Below, piece after piece: positions 1 to 12,830 of a stretch of 64,000 bases of DNA (position 1 is the first letter of the stretch; each line of letters opens with the position of its first letter). The notes below the pieces were generated by a model. That model had not been told where the DNA came from. It ran no database searches and saw only the letters and a program-made list of their open reading frames with translations. A program made the translations under genes and the position numbers. Source of the stretch: Sipunculus nudus (Eukaryota > Annelida > Sipuncula > Golfingiida > Sipunculidae); assembly GCA_026874595.1 (NCBI GenBank), contig CM049314.1, positions 68,940,300 through 69,004,299 of the forward strand, given 5' to 3'.

Positions 1-140
1 ACTGTAATCACTGTGCATATAGCTTACCTTAACCTATACCTTTCTTTGGTAATGGACACTGAAAATATTTGTGTCCTTGACCATTACTGTTGTAACATCT
101 AACTCCCTATGTACTGATGCCTTAAGCACCTTTTGACTAC

Positions 141-790
141 TCAGTGCTTGCTGGCCTGGACCTGAACTTTTGCTCTTATCTTGACCATTGCCAGCAAAAA
201 GTTTGTCAGAAGTGCTTTGTGAAGTAAAACTTTACCTACCGTGTGCTCAAAAAAGCTTTTAGCCATCTCTGCCATAGTATCAATACTGATAAACTGCCTC
301 TCCCCCTTAGGAAAATTGACTGTTCTTTCGAGCATGAAGTCAGAAACTGCTCTCGTAACAAAGGATCAATCAAGCTCTCATACGTTTGATCAATACCTGC
401 CATTTTGATTCTATTGTGCAAGTAACTACTTATCCGTGCAACAGTCTAAGGCTTCGGCAGATGTGCCCTACCTTTCAATAGTGCACTGAGATGTACAGCC
501 CAGTCTGTTCTATCCCATTGTTGGCCTACCGCGAATCGCTCCAAATAAGAGTCTAGCTGATCTGCGTGTTCATCAAAAGAGGGTATTTTCAGAGAAGGAA
601 TACCGTGCTTAACAAAGGCTGCCCCCTGAGAACCAGGAGATTTCTCAGCTGAGTCTTTAATTTTCAAACTTCTATTTCATGAACGCACTCTAGCTTTTAA
701 CGTACAACCTCACGTTGAAGAACTCTTTCTTCACGGGCTCTATCCCTCTCCCGTTTTACCTCTATACGATGAACTATTTTGTCTACAAAA
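141..790 (-). pseudogene. Decayed LTR-retrotransposon gag (Ty3/Gypsy-like) relic
   Basis: Read on the minus strand, pieces in shifting frames follow the order of a Gypsy-type gag seen in invertebrate elements. First comes a charged R/E-rich coiled-coil segment (about 790-670, with stops). Next is a segment with IPSFDEHADQLDSYLERF and a WAVHLSALLKGRA motif (667-446). Then come IKMAGIDQTYESL and LREQFLTSCSKE (421-236), and a segment with DTMAEMAKSFFEH (335-141). The WA.HLSALLKGRA and REQFL..CSKE blocks are what I recognise as a SCAN-like capsid fold. Frameshifts and stops break the reading frame at least three times, so it cannot make a full protein. No protease, reverse transcriptase or integrase lies in the window; those would be off the left edge. 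I am confident of the gag resemblance and less so of the exact clade. Confidence 0.72.
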
Positions 791-2520
791 CTTGGAGATT
801 AGCCCCCTTAAAGCCTAGCTTCTCCCCTAAAGTTATAAGCTCCCTCAGTATGTCCATGTTGGCTTCATAATGTCCGCTTAAGCAGCATCAATATGCAACC
901 AACAATATGATGATACAACACTTCAGGCCAACCGTCTGAGGTGTAGTATCCACCACTAATGAATTCAAAAGACTTTACTACAACTTTGCTCTGGTCAAAA
1001 CTCTGCCGTAGCATCAGCTAATGGCTTGCAAAAAAAGCAGCAGTAGTACATAAGACAGTCACAAGGTCCACATGTGATTACACAGAGTAAGTCTACTACA
1101 GGGCATATCTAAAAGGTTCAATTAACCGCCGTAGCGTACATCAACTAAACCCCAGCCGTAGCTTCAAATTATTCATTTCGCCCTGAGGAGCTGGCACTTC
1201 TTTCCTCCAACGGATCAACTATCCTACCTATGTAAGGAATACCGAACAAGGGGGTTCAAACATTTTCACAGAGAGTGGATGAACCAAAGATTATGGGTTG
1301 TATGAAACTGTGCTTTTAGCTTTTATTGTATTTTCTAATAGTCTCTTTACAAAAAGAATAGAAAAAGAAAATCCTGGTCACGGCCCCAGTGTCAAGGATT
1401 CCGCCCCAGGTCATTCACACAACCCAAAGTCCCTTGTCCCAGGTTCTTTCATGCCTTAATCATATGTTACAGTTCAGTATCACAGCAGAGTTTCATACAA
1501 ACCAGATGAAGACGGGATAACAAAAAAGAACTTAATTAACTGTATATACAGCTTAATAGAAAAATAGATGTGTGATTGGCTATGTGTCCTCCCCTCTTAA
1601 AACATGACCTCAGTTGACGAAAGACCACAGTATACCAGGGTGGGTGGAATATTCCAGGAATACAACACTGGAAAAAAATGAAAGAAAACCCATGAAAATA
1701 TTTGATTTTAAAGTTACTAGTCTTGACTTGACAAATCTGAATAACCTCCAACTTTTACTTCATTTGTTATATTTGCGACGCATATTTAAACAGCGTCCTA
1801 TCTATGGACATTTACGTATTTAATATGAAAGGACAATTAAAGACTAACATTAATAGAGCGACAATAATAGATGGTTCTGGAGAATTTTCCCATGAATAGT
1901 GTTGCATATAAAAGAGGGCTCACCATATATATATACTGAGTGATATGGTAGGGTCCAACAACTCCAGATACTGACTCAAGAGTACGTTGTCCTCACCGGT
2001 ATAGCACTGGTAGTTGAGCCATTGGTAGATGAGCAGAACCAGTCGACGGGTTTTGGTAGCAGCAAAATAGGTGTCTGCAGTATAGGGCTTTCCTCTGTGT
2101 TAAACACGGATGCATCTGCTTGAATAGAAATTAAAATGTTCGGAATGTTCATAAGAGTTGACCAAGAATAATTCAGTCAAAAAGTCCTCCCTCTGTTACA
2201 AGGGACCCACAGGTAAAAATGGTGCTTAGCTTACAGCTTAGAACACCAATCATTTCATCTCTTGTGCCCCAGCAAATATTCAGCAGAAAAATAAACCAGA
2301 ACCAGTTTGCAGTTATCTATTTTGGGCCTTACAGTCAACTTTAGTTGAAACAAACATGTAGACAATATCCCACATATATCAAATATCAATATTGGTGGTC
2401 AACTTTCAGGTAAGCTGTTTTGACCAGGGCATGAAAAAGACATTCACTCAGGGGAATAAAGGGAGACTAGGGTCTTTTAGGAGGAGTTTACTCTTCAGTG
2501 GGAGATCCACACAAGGGTGG
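791..2520. other. No gene seen; possible 5' leader of the gag element
   Basis: I see no coding signal. A minus-strand TGGGGCCGTGACCAGGATT at 1388-1370 lies upstream of the gag relic and one base after a TTGACA. This resembles a tRNA primer-binding site following an LTR end, but it is a weak call. The rest (about 1,400-2,520) is unassigned AT-rich sequence with short fortuitous ORFs. Confidence 0.3.
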
Positions 2521-2559
2521 TTAATTTTTTTTCTGTTAGAATAGCATATGGCTAATGTT

Positions 2560-3230
2560 ACTTTGTGAAAATGACTGCAGGTTTCCGAGGAGTTTGCCAA
2601 AGACCTCCCTGAATATAACATTAAAAGAGTATAGGGCTCATTTATAGAATTTTTGCCCTGTCTGACTGCTCAAAATTATGCTTCTGACCAGTAACTTGCA
2701 GAATATAGGTCACCATGGCCTCATTTTAAATTTCAATGGGGATTTGCCCATGACCTAGGCATTATACCTACAACTTGTGCCCATCTAACGTTAAAGGTGC
2801 TAAAACCATGTTTTTGGCCTGTCAAGTGAAGGTTTCCCGTGGGATTTGCCAAGATCTCCCCGGATGTTGTGTTGGAAGTTTTAGGGTTTAAGGATACAAT
2901 TTGTGCCCCATCTCACTGTATTTGACATGTATTATAAGAATTAAGTTACTTAATTTCAGGTTTCAAAGAAGACTTGCCAACGATTCCCTATAGACTTTAC
3001 TCTAGAAGGTTCCCAGAAAAATAGATACAATGTGCACCTTGCCTGTCTGTGTGCTCAAATTTATATTTTCTTGGGTCATAGCGCATAGAATATAGCCTGT
3101 GCACCATGAACTAAATTCTGGTTTCCAAAGAGATTTGTCTATAACCTCCATAGATGTGGCTTAAGAAGATTCTAGGCCTATAGGTCGCAGAATTTAGGTC
3201 ACATAGACTTAATTCAGGTTTGTACTCGAT
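2560..3230 (+). repeat. Degenerate tandem array, same family as 28.8-30.3 kb
   Basis: About five diverged units recur here, each with a variant of a 'ggtttccaaggagatttgcc' core (2581, 2827, 2960, 3121), an 'atataggtcaccatg' block and a 'caatttgtgcccc.tct.actg' block. The same core and block order is clearer at 28.94-30.24 kb in the same orientation. Units here are more decayed and unevenly spaced (about 120-190 bp). I found neither the 5' palindrome nor a 3' hairpin, so this looks like a fragment. Confidence 0.7.
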
Positions 3231-3500
3231 TTGTGTGCCGCACATAAACTGTCACAACAAGATGGGCACTCGCTCATTCTAATTGAACGCACATCTTTTA
3301 AGCATATTTTCTGGTGCGTATACTAGAAAGTTCTAAATTATTTCTGCCTCTGCATAGGTGTTAACACGACCAGCTCATGAACACAAAAATTTATATATTT
3401 ATAAATTTTTTATTATAGCATTATAACTGACATCATTAGGATATCATTAAACTTATTAGCACATCCGCTGAAGTACACACTTACATAAATTCCATATATA
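3231..3500. other. No gene seen
   Basis: Short stretch between two repeat blocks. It contains an AT-only palindrome (3385-3410, AAAAATTTATA with its complement) that could be a 5' hairpin of the following element, but in such AT-rich sequence it could be chance. Confidence 0.3.
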
Positions 3501-4390
3501 ACCTTTGACCCCATGCGAAAATGGTTGTAGGTTGGGCCACAAAATTTGAATTTGCTGTTGAGCTATGTTAGATCTATACTCGTGTAGAATTTCAGGCCGA
3601 TACATCAAACCAGTCCCGAGATATTAGCATGGATGTCTGCAGCGTTAACGTGAATGTAGGAGGCGCCACCTGCCACAAAATCGAAAAGGTATCCAAAATG
3701 TATATATATGCCAAATTTTACGCAGATAAGTCAAATTACTGCGACGATATGAGTGATTTTATCGCACAGCAGACAAACAGAAGGGGGCTGTGCAAAAATG
3801 GTTCCAGCTGACGCCACCAGTTTTGCGTATGATAAATAGCTATGGGAGATCTATAAACATACAAAGGTTCAGGAGGATAGGTGCAACAAGTCCTGAGATA
3901 TAAGCATGGATGTCTGCAGCGTGAACCTGAATGTATGTGGCGCCACCTGTCATAAAATCAAGAAACCTATCTAGGATGTATACACATGACATATTCCAGG
4001 TAGGTAAGTCCAACTACTGCAGAGACACAAGTGACTTTAACCCACGGCGAACGAACAGATGAACGCTGTGCAAAATTGGTTGCAGGTGTTTTATTGTATG
4101 ACACAAAGCCATCCAAGAGCTACACTCGTGGAAAATTCCAGCCCGATTGGTAGATCGAGTTTGGAGATATGTGGGTTAATGTTTGAAAATAGACGCACAT
4201 ATGGATGCAGTGCAGAAAGGAAAGGTCAGGGGTTAGATACCAGCTCACATGTGACCCGATAATGGGGTCAAGATTCGGACAAATCGGTCTAGAGGTCTCA
4301 GAGGAGTTCTCCGTACACAAACGCGGCGGCGGCGAAACCCGGTCAAAACATAGTATCCGCACAATTTTATTTTGGCGGATACAATTATAA
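3500..4390 (+). mobile_element. Hairpin-tailed tandem-repeat element (about 273-bp units)
   Basis: Three units each carry a 'gagatat.agcatggatgtctg'-like core at about 3618, 3895 and 4164, spaced 277 and 269 bp. Each also has a 'gcaaaa.tggttgcagg' block and a 'tcgtggaa.attcc.gcccgat' block. The element ends with TCTCAGAGGAGTTC, (CGG)n, a 'cccggtcaaaacatagtatc' box and a hairpin followed by acaatta. This tail is shared with the elements ending at 25.93 kb and, on the minus strand, at 62.2 kb. It has no coding capacity. I infer a non-autonomous mobile element; its class is unproven. Confidence 0.65.
4353..4382 (+). other. Terminal hairpin of the 3.5-4.4 kb element
   Basis: The left arm GTATCCGC (4353-4360) pairs perfectly with the right arm GCGGATAC (4375-4382) across a 14-nt AT-rich loop, and acaatta follows. 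The equivalent hairpin at 25901-25927 has GTATCCCC paired with GGGGATAC: both sides changed together and pairing was kept. Confidence 0.75.
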
Positions 4391-5204
4391 TGCTATCATT
4401 ATAAGTACATGGATGGCTTGGGGTGAGGGGGACGCTAAACAAGACCTTTACCAATAAATCCACACTATAGGAGGACGCACCCTCCTGGCTAAGCATCGAT
4501 GTTGATTGTTCCCTAGGAGTAACTAGATAAGCCAATGGATAGGCGTAAATCCAAGGTAACAACAATTCAAGGTATATGAGCCAAAATCACCCTACAAAAC
4601 TCTCTCTGGTTATCAAGCTGCATACATATCACTGCGATCACTGCTACAGTAAGCGATGATACACCAGTTCAGTGAGCACTATAGTTCAGACTGAATTTAG
4701 ACCTAATAGAAATCTACCTACGCGTTGTAGTGGATATCTCTTAGTACCAGCTGGATATACCAGTAGAACTGCAGGCAAACCTTTCTCGATTTGGCCGTAG
4801 GCATGTAGCTTTCAGTCCTGACTGGCTTGCACAAGCAGTAGACATTGAACGTTTTTGTTACAGCCTTTGCGGTGCTGGAATATTGTGATGTCATGGAAGC
4901 GCTCAACAGTAAGTTTTGTTTATTATTTTATTGTTCTCATATTCAAGATGTGAATGTTCAGATAAAGTTTATATCACTGGGTGCTGACAGGTTTTTACTA
5001 ACCATATCAATGTACCTGTATTTAATAAACAGGGCCCAATCCTATACCAGAGATGTTAATTATGGGTTAATTGTTTGATTTAACTATTTTTTGTACTTTG
5101 TTTTAGTACTGCTTGTATTTGGTGCGTGTTGTGCGTATTTTGGCACCCCAAATCATTGTTTTACTTTTGTTATCTATTTTAATAGTATACACTTTTACAG
5201 ATGC
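4391..5204. other. No gene seen
   Basis: Only small fortuitous ORFs; no recognisable repeat, RNA gene or splice-supported exon. Confidence 0.4.
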
Positions 5205-6066
5205 CTCTTTTATTGTATGTGAATGTGCAGCCCTAGCATTGGCCGTTGCAATGACGGCATAGCCTGGCTCACGCGTGGAGTCTGACATGTAAACAGCGGC
5301 CGTGCTAGTCTGGGGTTTTCTCGCCTGGCCGTGCCGGGTCGGCCCACGTGTGAACCCTGATATATAAAAACACAGCGATGTTGTTCTAGGTGTTTCCTGT
5401 AACGCGTGTGTACTGTGTATCATGTTAGGTTCTTAGGATCCTTCAAGAAATGGAAAGTTCACGACTTGAGGTGAAAGTTATAAATAAGGGGCAGTGTATT
5501 AGAGCCAAGGGGGAGAAATATTCCAGAGGACACAGAAGCGTGTAAGTCAGTTGTGGACATTTTCTGATAAGTGCGGCAATTATAGATATTCTTCTAAATT
5601 TGTGACGAATTTTATTTAGTCTTCAGTTTGCCTTTCGGATCACTGCCAGAATTTTACTTTGAATTACAGTAGATTGATTTTGTGATTACATTGGACTGTT
5701 ATTCCCTGAAAAGATTTGTGTGAACTGTTCATCCGGTTTATACATTTTAAAGACCTGGTCGCTTTGACAGTGGTGGTAACCAGGTACTGTGCACTTTGTT
5801 TATTATGCTGTGTGATTATATTGATTTGCTGTTATATTGTTGTTGTACTGTGTAATTGTTTTGATTTAGTGTATTGTAATGTTAGCGTTGTTTTAAGAAT
5901 AAATTATAGTTATTTGTTTAACAAAAAAATCACTGACTTCTTCATTCATTCCCCTAGACATTTCACGCTGCCTAGTGTTAAAAATTTTGATTTTTTTTTA
6001 TCTCCATGACAAAGTTTATGTTCGTCACGCATACGTGATCTGTTGATATTAGGTTCCGTAACGACA
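5205..6066 (+). mobile_element. Solo-LTR-like sequence, longer copy
   Basis: This matches a second, shorter copy at 50.83-51.17 kb over two blocks. The 5' block has 'tttctcgcctggccg', 'acacagcgatgtt', 'cctgtaacgc' and a TATA box (tataaata, 5479-5486, followed by agggg). The 3' block has 'gttcgtcacgcatacgtg' and 'attaggttccgtaac'. About 550 bp in the middle, including an AATAAA at about 5899, is absent from the other copy. The TATA box, poly(A) signal and a TG start near 5214 fit an LTR. I see no flanking target-site duplication and no adjoining internal domain. Confidence 0.65.
5479..5486 (+). promoter_or_regulatory. TATA box within the LTR-like copy
   Basis: tataaata followed by a G-rich run. 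It corresponds in position to tatataaa followed by ggggcc at 51094-51101 in the other copy, which supports an inherited LTR promoter element. Activity is unknown. Confidence 0.45.
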
Positions 6067-7528
6067 CTATTTCATTGAATAACTATAATTCAGTATAACC
6101 TTATGCATACATAAATTGTGCATTTTGCTTGTATTTATTCTATTGTTATTGTATGTTTTAGTGTAGAGACAAGATAAGTTGTACTTTTTATTGGTTCTCT
6201 GGGCTAGAGACGTTTAAACCTGAATATTATTTCCTTGCAGATGCGAGTGATGATAAAAATCGAGCGGTAGCAGAAAAAAAAGACGCGGTAATGGATGCGG
6301 CGCTCCCTACTCCTTAAGCAGATTTCTGATAGCCCATTGGAATGCTGGCGAAACATGTTTTATGCAGGGAACCATTAATTATAGTTCGCAATTATCAACC
6401 AGCTTCATGGGATTCAAATATATAACACATTACTAAGTTTTTCATTTTGTAAAAACATGTATTTAACAGGATGTAAATATGATTTACATATATGGTGAAA
6501 AGCGACTGGCTTACGCAAAGGGGGTGTGTACTACACATTTATTTATCATGGTTGCAGAAGCAGGCTTAATTGGAAGGCAGTGCCTGTCACCAGAGAACTG
6601 TGACTCAATCATTTTATTATATGCTAGTTACTTGTATAACCAGATTATTGTTTCTTTAATTTGTTGTGCTTTAACAGGGAGTATCATATATCGATGTTAG
6701 CGTGAGAACTTAGTTTAGAGAACCCAAGTCTCTTGTTTGATGTTGGTTTCAGTACAGTTATAATTCCGTGGTAATCGGTTTATGCCGGTTTTAGTCTAGA
6801 CAGTTCCTGTAGTAACATTGTTTACTGTAAGACTTCAAAGGCATGGCGCCTGCATACTTGATTTTTTTCCAAATGTTTTGCTCTCTGGAGATATGTCCAT
6901 TTTAGTATTCATGCATTTAATAAAAGTGTGAGACGATAGGCCAACAGGCGGTCTGGATATGTGACGTAAGTAGGTGTATATAAGCTAAGGACGATAAAAA
7001 AAAACTTCAGAAACTACAGGATCACCGCGTAAAAGGGTGTAGTCTGAATGTTTGTCATCGGACCGAAGGAGGGTTCGGTATTGTCTGCTCAGCTGTTTCT
7101 GTGCTTAGAACATCAGTGTCTGCGGGTTCCCATGAAAGAGGATATGTAAACCTTCGATGTGTTTCAACCGTGGTAAAGTCCCATGCAACAGACGAGGACA
7201 ATTTTTACGCTAAGCGTGTGTGATACCAAATATTGTCGTGCACAGGGGCATTTTCAGCTACATAATGCTGGATACATCCAGGATTATCTTGCTCTAACGA
7301 ACATTTCCTACGTGTTCTTCAAATGAAGGCTGTAAGTTCCTGTGTATACATAGTGATCAGCGGCCTGGACTAAAAGCGGGCATTCAAATGTCACATGCCC
7401 GTCGGTCATGTGATCAGCAACCGAGTTGACCAATGGAACTTTCGTGTGTAGTGTACATTCAGGAATAAACAATGATCTGTAATTTTGTGTGATTTTTTTT
7501 TACTCTAGAGATCTTCAATTAATATGTT
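6067..7528. other. No gene seen
   Basis: Unassigned AT-rich sequence with only short ORFs. No repeat relationship to the rest of the window was noticed. Confidence 0.4.
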
Positions 7529-7785
7529 CGGAATGCCTCTCCAGAGAGGTGTAAGTTTACATTTAACATAATTGATAGTTTCGTTTACTAGTGTCTTTTC
7601 CTCTTTTTGAGTGCAAGTGTGAGTATTAGCCGGTTTTATTCACCGTTTAAAAGAACGGAATGCCTCTCCAGAGAGGTGTAAGTTTACATTTAATATAATT
7701 GATTGTTTCGTTTACTAGTGTTTTTTTTTCCTCTTTCGAGTGCAAGTGTGAGTGTCAGCCGGTTTTATTCACCGTTTAAAAGAAT
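7529..7785 (+). repeat. Recent 127-bp tandem duplication (two units)
   Basis: The unit beginning 'cggaatgcctctccagagag' occurs at 7529 and 7656 and ends 'caccgtttaaaagaa' both times. The copies differ by a few substitutions and a longer T-run in the second, so the duplication is fairly recent. Each unit has a small CTCTcc/agAGAG palindrome. No coding role seen. Confidence 0.9.
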
Positions 7786-10136
7786 CTGGACCTCCATTCC
7801 TTCGGTGGTGTGACAATGCCCCAAAGCCGTTTTTCTTAATGCTTAAGCTAGTTTGTCATATTCTGATGCGAGTCTTGGTTACTCTCGTCGACAGAAGTTT
7901 GCTGAAACTGTCAACTCCAAATTCCTTACGTTAAAAACAGTAAAATAAGTTAATAAGTGAATCGCTCACTCCTTGTTTATTGTTTCACCTATTTAAACAA
8001 TGTAAAACTTGTCTATATGTAATTAGCTCCTTATCCAAGCTGTGTTGTTACAGATGCTAAGGCAATACGGTGGTTTAACTATCATATTAGACTGCATGGG
8101 AGAAAGGAGTCTGAGTAACATGTTAGGTCGATTGAGCATGCTCTGAAACGTGTATACAATCCTGCAACCACATATTCATTTCTCATGTAAAAGAATTAAT
8201 TGATAATTACGTTGTTTATCTTCATGTCAAGAGTATTCTTGTCAACCATGTGTGGGTCAGAGCCGAGATAGCCAATATACATGTTTATTTGATATTTTCA
8301 AAAAGTTTGGAAAGAACCTTGATCCAATATGTATTTTTTAAATTACAAAATATTGAAAATATTATGGAAAATGCATTTAAAATGTCTCCACTACTTTGAC
8401 TGAAACTAAAAACAAATAGCTGGCCTTATTTCACGTGATTAAAAAGTTATTAAGTTTACTTAACAAAAAAAGGAATGATGTTTGAGTAAAGTTGTATAAA
8501 TTAAATACCGCCTGAAATATTGAGAATTATATTAAAACTAAAGAAATATATTGTTTTTATATTTAAATTCATTTATTTCTATCAAATTCTATTTTGTCAA
8601 AAGGACACCCTTGTCGAACTTTGAATCAAAAGTTTTATTAGAAGGACCGAACATTACACGCCGTCTGTTGTTTTACATGTTATTTCTTTGACTTATTACT
8701 TGTTATATAAATATATGATATATATGTTATATAAATATATATGTAATATCATTCCTTCACAATTTTAAGTTGAGTGAACTAGATACTTAAGCTTCTGTAG
8801 AGGCTTCTTTAATAAACACGATGACTTAAAAAACGTTGTAAATAATAAATAATAATACTTGTTCTATTAATAATACTAGGTTAACCATACTTCCAGAATA
8901 TTGTGATAATATTACGTGTTTGGACCAAGAATGAGTGCATTGTATTTTTATTTGAGAATGATGAGTTATAAAAAATCACATTATCATTTTTAACGTAAAA
9001 ACAGTTCATAATAGAAAATAATGTGTTTATGTAGATGTTTACTACCACATGCCTCGGTTGTCTCGATCACTGTTTACTCATCTCTTTCTGGATACATTAT
9101 TAGTATGATACAATTCCTCCCTATTAACCTGTCACGAATTTCTTCGGTTCTCAACTTTATTTAATGTTACCAATACAAGACTGTAACTGGATTACATGCG
9201 CAATGTGAAATGTTCATCGCGGAATTAAACATAATACATTTTTTTTCTTAATGATATTGTTAACTATTCTCAACTAAATATCTTCAGTGGTGAATAAAAC
9301 CTGTTTCTAGGTTTGATTTGAACCACTTTCTGATTCCGTTCACTTGCGAACAATTCATCCAGCAACTAACATTAACAAATCAGTTCTTTACATCTTGGGA
9401 GCCAAACTATTTTCTTCTTCCTTTGCACTGTTTAAAACACTGAGAAGAAAAATTGATCCATGTTCATACCTTACAAATAAGTGTTGGAGCACCCATTGAT
9501 TCTGATAAATTAAGCATATAACGTTTTACGATTTTGTATCCCTTTTTTAAAATGATGTAAGATTTTACATTTTGTCCTCAAATTTAGTACACGCTTTAGA
9601 CGAGTTAGAAACCCGTGACCTTGAAAAGGATGTTCAAAGTCAAATAAGTCGAACTATAGTTATTGTCTTGTGAACACGTTAACTTATTGTGAGATAATTT
9701 ATTATGATACAGGGAGTTGGTATATCTGGGACTCTGGCTTGTTGATTTACTCAAAGATTAAACTATAGTTGACTTCTGGAACTTTAGATTATCAATACTG
9801 GTAGCGGAGGATAAAACACCCTTGAACGATGTTGGGCCAAACCCATGGGCCAGGGCAGTTCGCTAAACTTTGAAAAATTCTTAGCAAATGCAGCAGGACT
9901 GAATTCTATTGTTATATATTTTTGTGTTTGCATTTGAAATGCTAAGACAAAATGAACGTGGTTGCTCATTACAAAATAAATTATTCTGAACTAAAATTAT
10001 GACAAAAAAGAAAATATACAAATAAGAAAACAGAGAAACAAGGAATTAAATACACTGACTGATGGCTTTGAAGGTTTAATTGTGGAGATTAAAGTCATTA
10101 TAAGGATAATTAACAATATGGCTATTCTGTTTCATA
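7786..10136. other. No gene seen; AT-rich
   Basis: Long AT-rich stretch with runs of A/T and short TA tracts (about 8703-8742). No domain-bearing ORF, RNA gene or repeat family is recognised. Confidence 0.45.
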
Positions 10137-10195
10137 CCATCATATATATATATATATATATATATCCATTATATATCCATTATATATCCATTATA

Positions 10196-10236
<41 letters not shown>
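10137..10236. repeat. (TA)n microsatellite with ccattatatat variants
   Basis: Alternating TA interrupted three times by 'ccattatata'. The ORF across it is a composition artefact. Confidence 0.9.
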
Positions 10237-10237
<1 letters not shown>

Positions 10238-11989
10238 ATATCTTCAAGCATGCATAGACCACAACAATTCATATTGGTTTTTCTTTCATTTTAACAAAAT
10301 CAAAACTTTATATATTAAGTGATAAATATTCAGGTGAATTTTCCTTTGATAAGCGAAAGCTTGTTTAAATCATTTGACTTTCATCAGCTGTGCCAATGTA
10401 GAGTTTTGTTTTTACCTCAATAACTATTCTTAACGGCAAGAAAAATGTTCCATAATGATAAATAAATAAAATGCCAATCCCATAAAATACTTTTAAAAAT
10501 TTTAATAATATATTTATTTTTACACAATATATCTAATATTCATATCATGACTTGTTTGCACACTTAGAAGTGCCTATATAAAGTTTGATTGTTACGTTTA
10601 TAATAAGTGTTAACGGCAATTATAGTAAAAGAATTAAAATCACCAGTCACATAAAATATAACTAAATGTTTATATAGGTGGTTGTTGCAGATTGCATTCT
10701 ATTTTTCATATAATCTTAAAGTTTATCATCCACACCAAAAGGTGTATTTATATTGACTAATTAAATAACTGACTTGCAAGACACTGCCTCCCTAATAAGC
10801 GTTGTGTAACCAAATTCTTCAGCTATGGCATCAAGAACGGCTGAGTTGTCCTCTTTGGAAGCTGAACATTAAATTAAGGCAAAGAAAGGTTGGAGTTCAT
10901 AACTGAATTATACCCACTGACTGATATATAATATGACACAAACAAAAAGAATTATATAACAGTAGAATATAACCTGTATCCCTGAAAGAACACATGTTCA
11001 ATTAAATACATGTTTCATTTAGCTGAATAAATAGAGAAAGCAGATAAATAATAAATTACTTCGGGCCGGAAAACATTTTGACTGTTGTGTTCAAGTTGAT
11101 ATATATATATGAGACCACATTTAAATTAAGAGACATTCTTAACCCCAAGACGATTTGACATACAAAACTTCAATGGAACATTTAGTTGCTTCTGTTATCT
11201 GCCTTCCATCCGTGTATTGTTTTAAACATAAATTAAGTCAGGTTTTTTTTCGACACCATTTACAGTCGGACGATATCTACTATGCGGACTGCTTTCTATG
11301 CATGCTTTCTATTATGAAATTTTTAGATACAAATAAACATAATTGCCTTATCTTAATATAGCTGGGTGTTTACGTATATCAAAATTTTGAATGTTGTCCA
11401 AACTGCCTTCCTCATTCTTGTTCTGAATTAAATCACACTTTACATATTTTCGATAACTTATACCCAGCGGCTCGCTTGTTGTGGCAGTACTGTCCACTCA
11501 TATCCGAAAACTTCATCAGAGTGGGGGACGCTAGTGCTCGCCGGTAGATGGCATTTTGGCTCGTTGAGCGGGCTGTAGAGTTGGGGCAGGTCGAGTTTTT
11601 TTTATTTAGCGCAACTAAACTTTTCTTCTCGGAGAGATACTGGACAGCCTACTGTCAGAGCGATGCGGAGATCAGAGATCATTGAGATATCATCATATCG
11701 TAACCATATTGTGTTTGCCCTCCGTTGCCGAGATGTGGGAATCACCCCGCAAAGTCCTCACATCCGCTCAGAGAGCCAAGCAGATTCTAAAAAAAACATG
11801 AAAAGACTTGTTCCGACCAAAAAAAAATTACAAACAAAAGTCTGAAAGATTTAGAGGTCGAGTAAACTTGAGAAGACGGAAAAGTGGATCTGTGGTACGG
11901 ATCTGTTATGGCCACCAATTATTGTGGAATAAGCCCTTCGTAATGTTTTTCAATGCCGCATGTTTGGTACCCTAATATAACTTTACCAT
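10237..11989. other. No gene seen
   Basis: AT-rich sequence. Two pieces near 10.37-10.69 kb ('tgccaatgtagagttttgttttta' type versus 'gtgcctatataaagtttgattgtta') look like a faint, very diverged duplication. There is no coding evidence. Confidence 0.35.
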
Positions 11990-12830
11990 TATCACCTCTG
12001 TGACATTGAAAATTGGACAAGAAACCTATATTCAAACAAAATCTAGCCCTTCATGAGGTCTACATATGCAGTGAGTTTGGTGACCATGCCTCAAATTCTC
12101 TGCAAGTTATTGCAATAATATCACTTAAGCATTATCGCCTCTGTGACCTCGACAAATGCGTCAAAGTCATTGATAAAACATCTTGATCTAGCCCTTTATG
12201 TGGTTTATATACACAGCCGATTCGGTGACTCTGCCTCAAGATATTTTAAAGTTATTGCGCCAACAATATTTTAGCATTATTCCCAGTGTGACATTGAAAA
12301 CCTGTGCCCAGGTCATCCAGATTTAAACTTGACCTAGCCATTTATGAGGTTTATATACTCAGTCAATTCGGTAAATCTGCCTCAAAATATTTTTTCAAGT
12401 TATTGTGCTAACAAATTTAAGTATTATCCCTTGTGTGACCTTGAACAATGTGCCAAGGTCATCCATATTCAAAATATACATAGCCCTTCATGAGGTATAC
12501 GAGTTTTGCAAGTTTGGTGACAATGCCTCAAATTCTTTTCTTAACATCATTTTAGCAGTATAACCTCTGAGACCTTGATAAATGCATTAGGTTCATCCAT
12601 TTTACATAGTGACGTAGCCTTTTATGAGGTCTATTCAATACTGGCAGCCTGGTGACCGTGCTAAATCTTCAAGTTATTGTGTTAACTTCATATCTGTGAC
12701 GGACGGACGGACTGACGGAAATGCGGACAGACACTCCCCATTTTCCATGTTCCCCGCCGACGGCGGCAGTGAAACGCGCGAGAACACGCACGATAAAGAG
12801 AACAGCACGACCAGATCCAGAGATTAAACA
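11990..12830 (+). mobile_element. Tandem-array element (about 143-bp units) with GACGGACGG tail
   Basis: Five units share 'attat..cctctgtgacattgaaaa', a 'gtcatccatatt' block, 'agcccttcatgaggt', a 'gtgac..tgcctcaaa.t' block and 'caagttattg'. The 'gtgac' cores at 12000, 12143, 12288, 12435 and 12569 give spacings of 143, 145, 147 and 134 bp. The array ends in 'ctgtgacggacggacgg', then 'ccgccgacggcgg' (a GC palindrome) near 12755-12770. It has no coding capacity. The design (array plus GACGGACGG tail) matches the elements at 28.8-30.35 kb and 62.2 kb. Confidence 0.7.

Noticed and set aside
3385-3410. AT-only palindrome as 5' end of the 3.5-kb element
   Set aside because: Composition makes such palindromes likely by chance; not found at the other elements' 5' ends.
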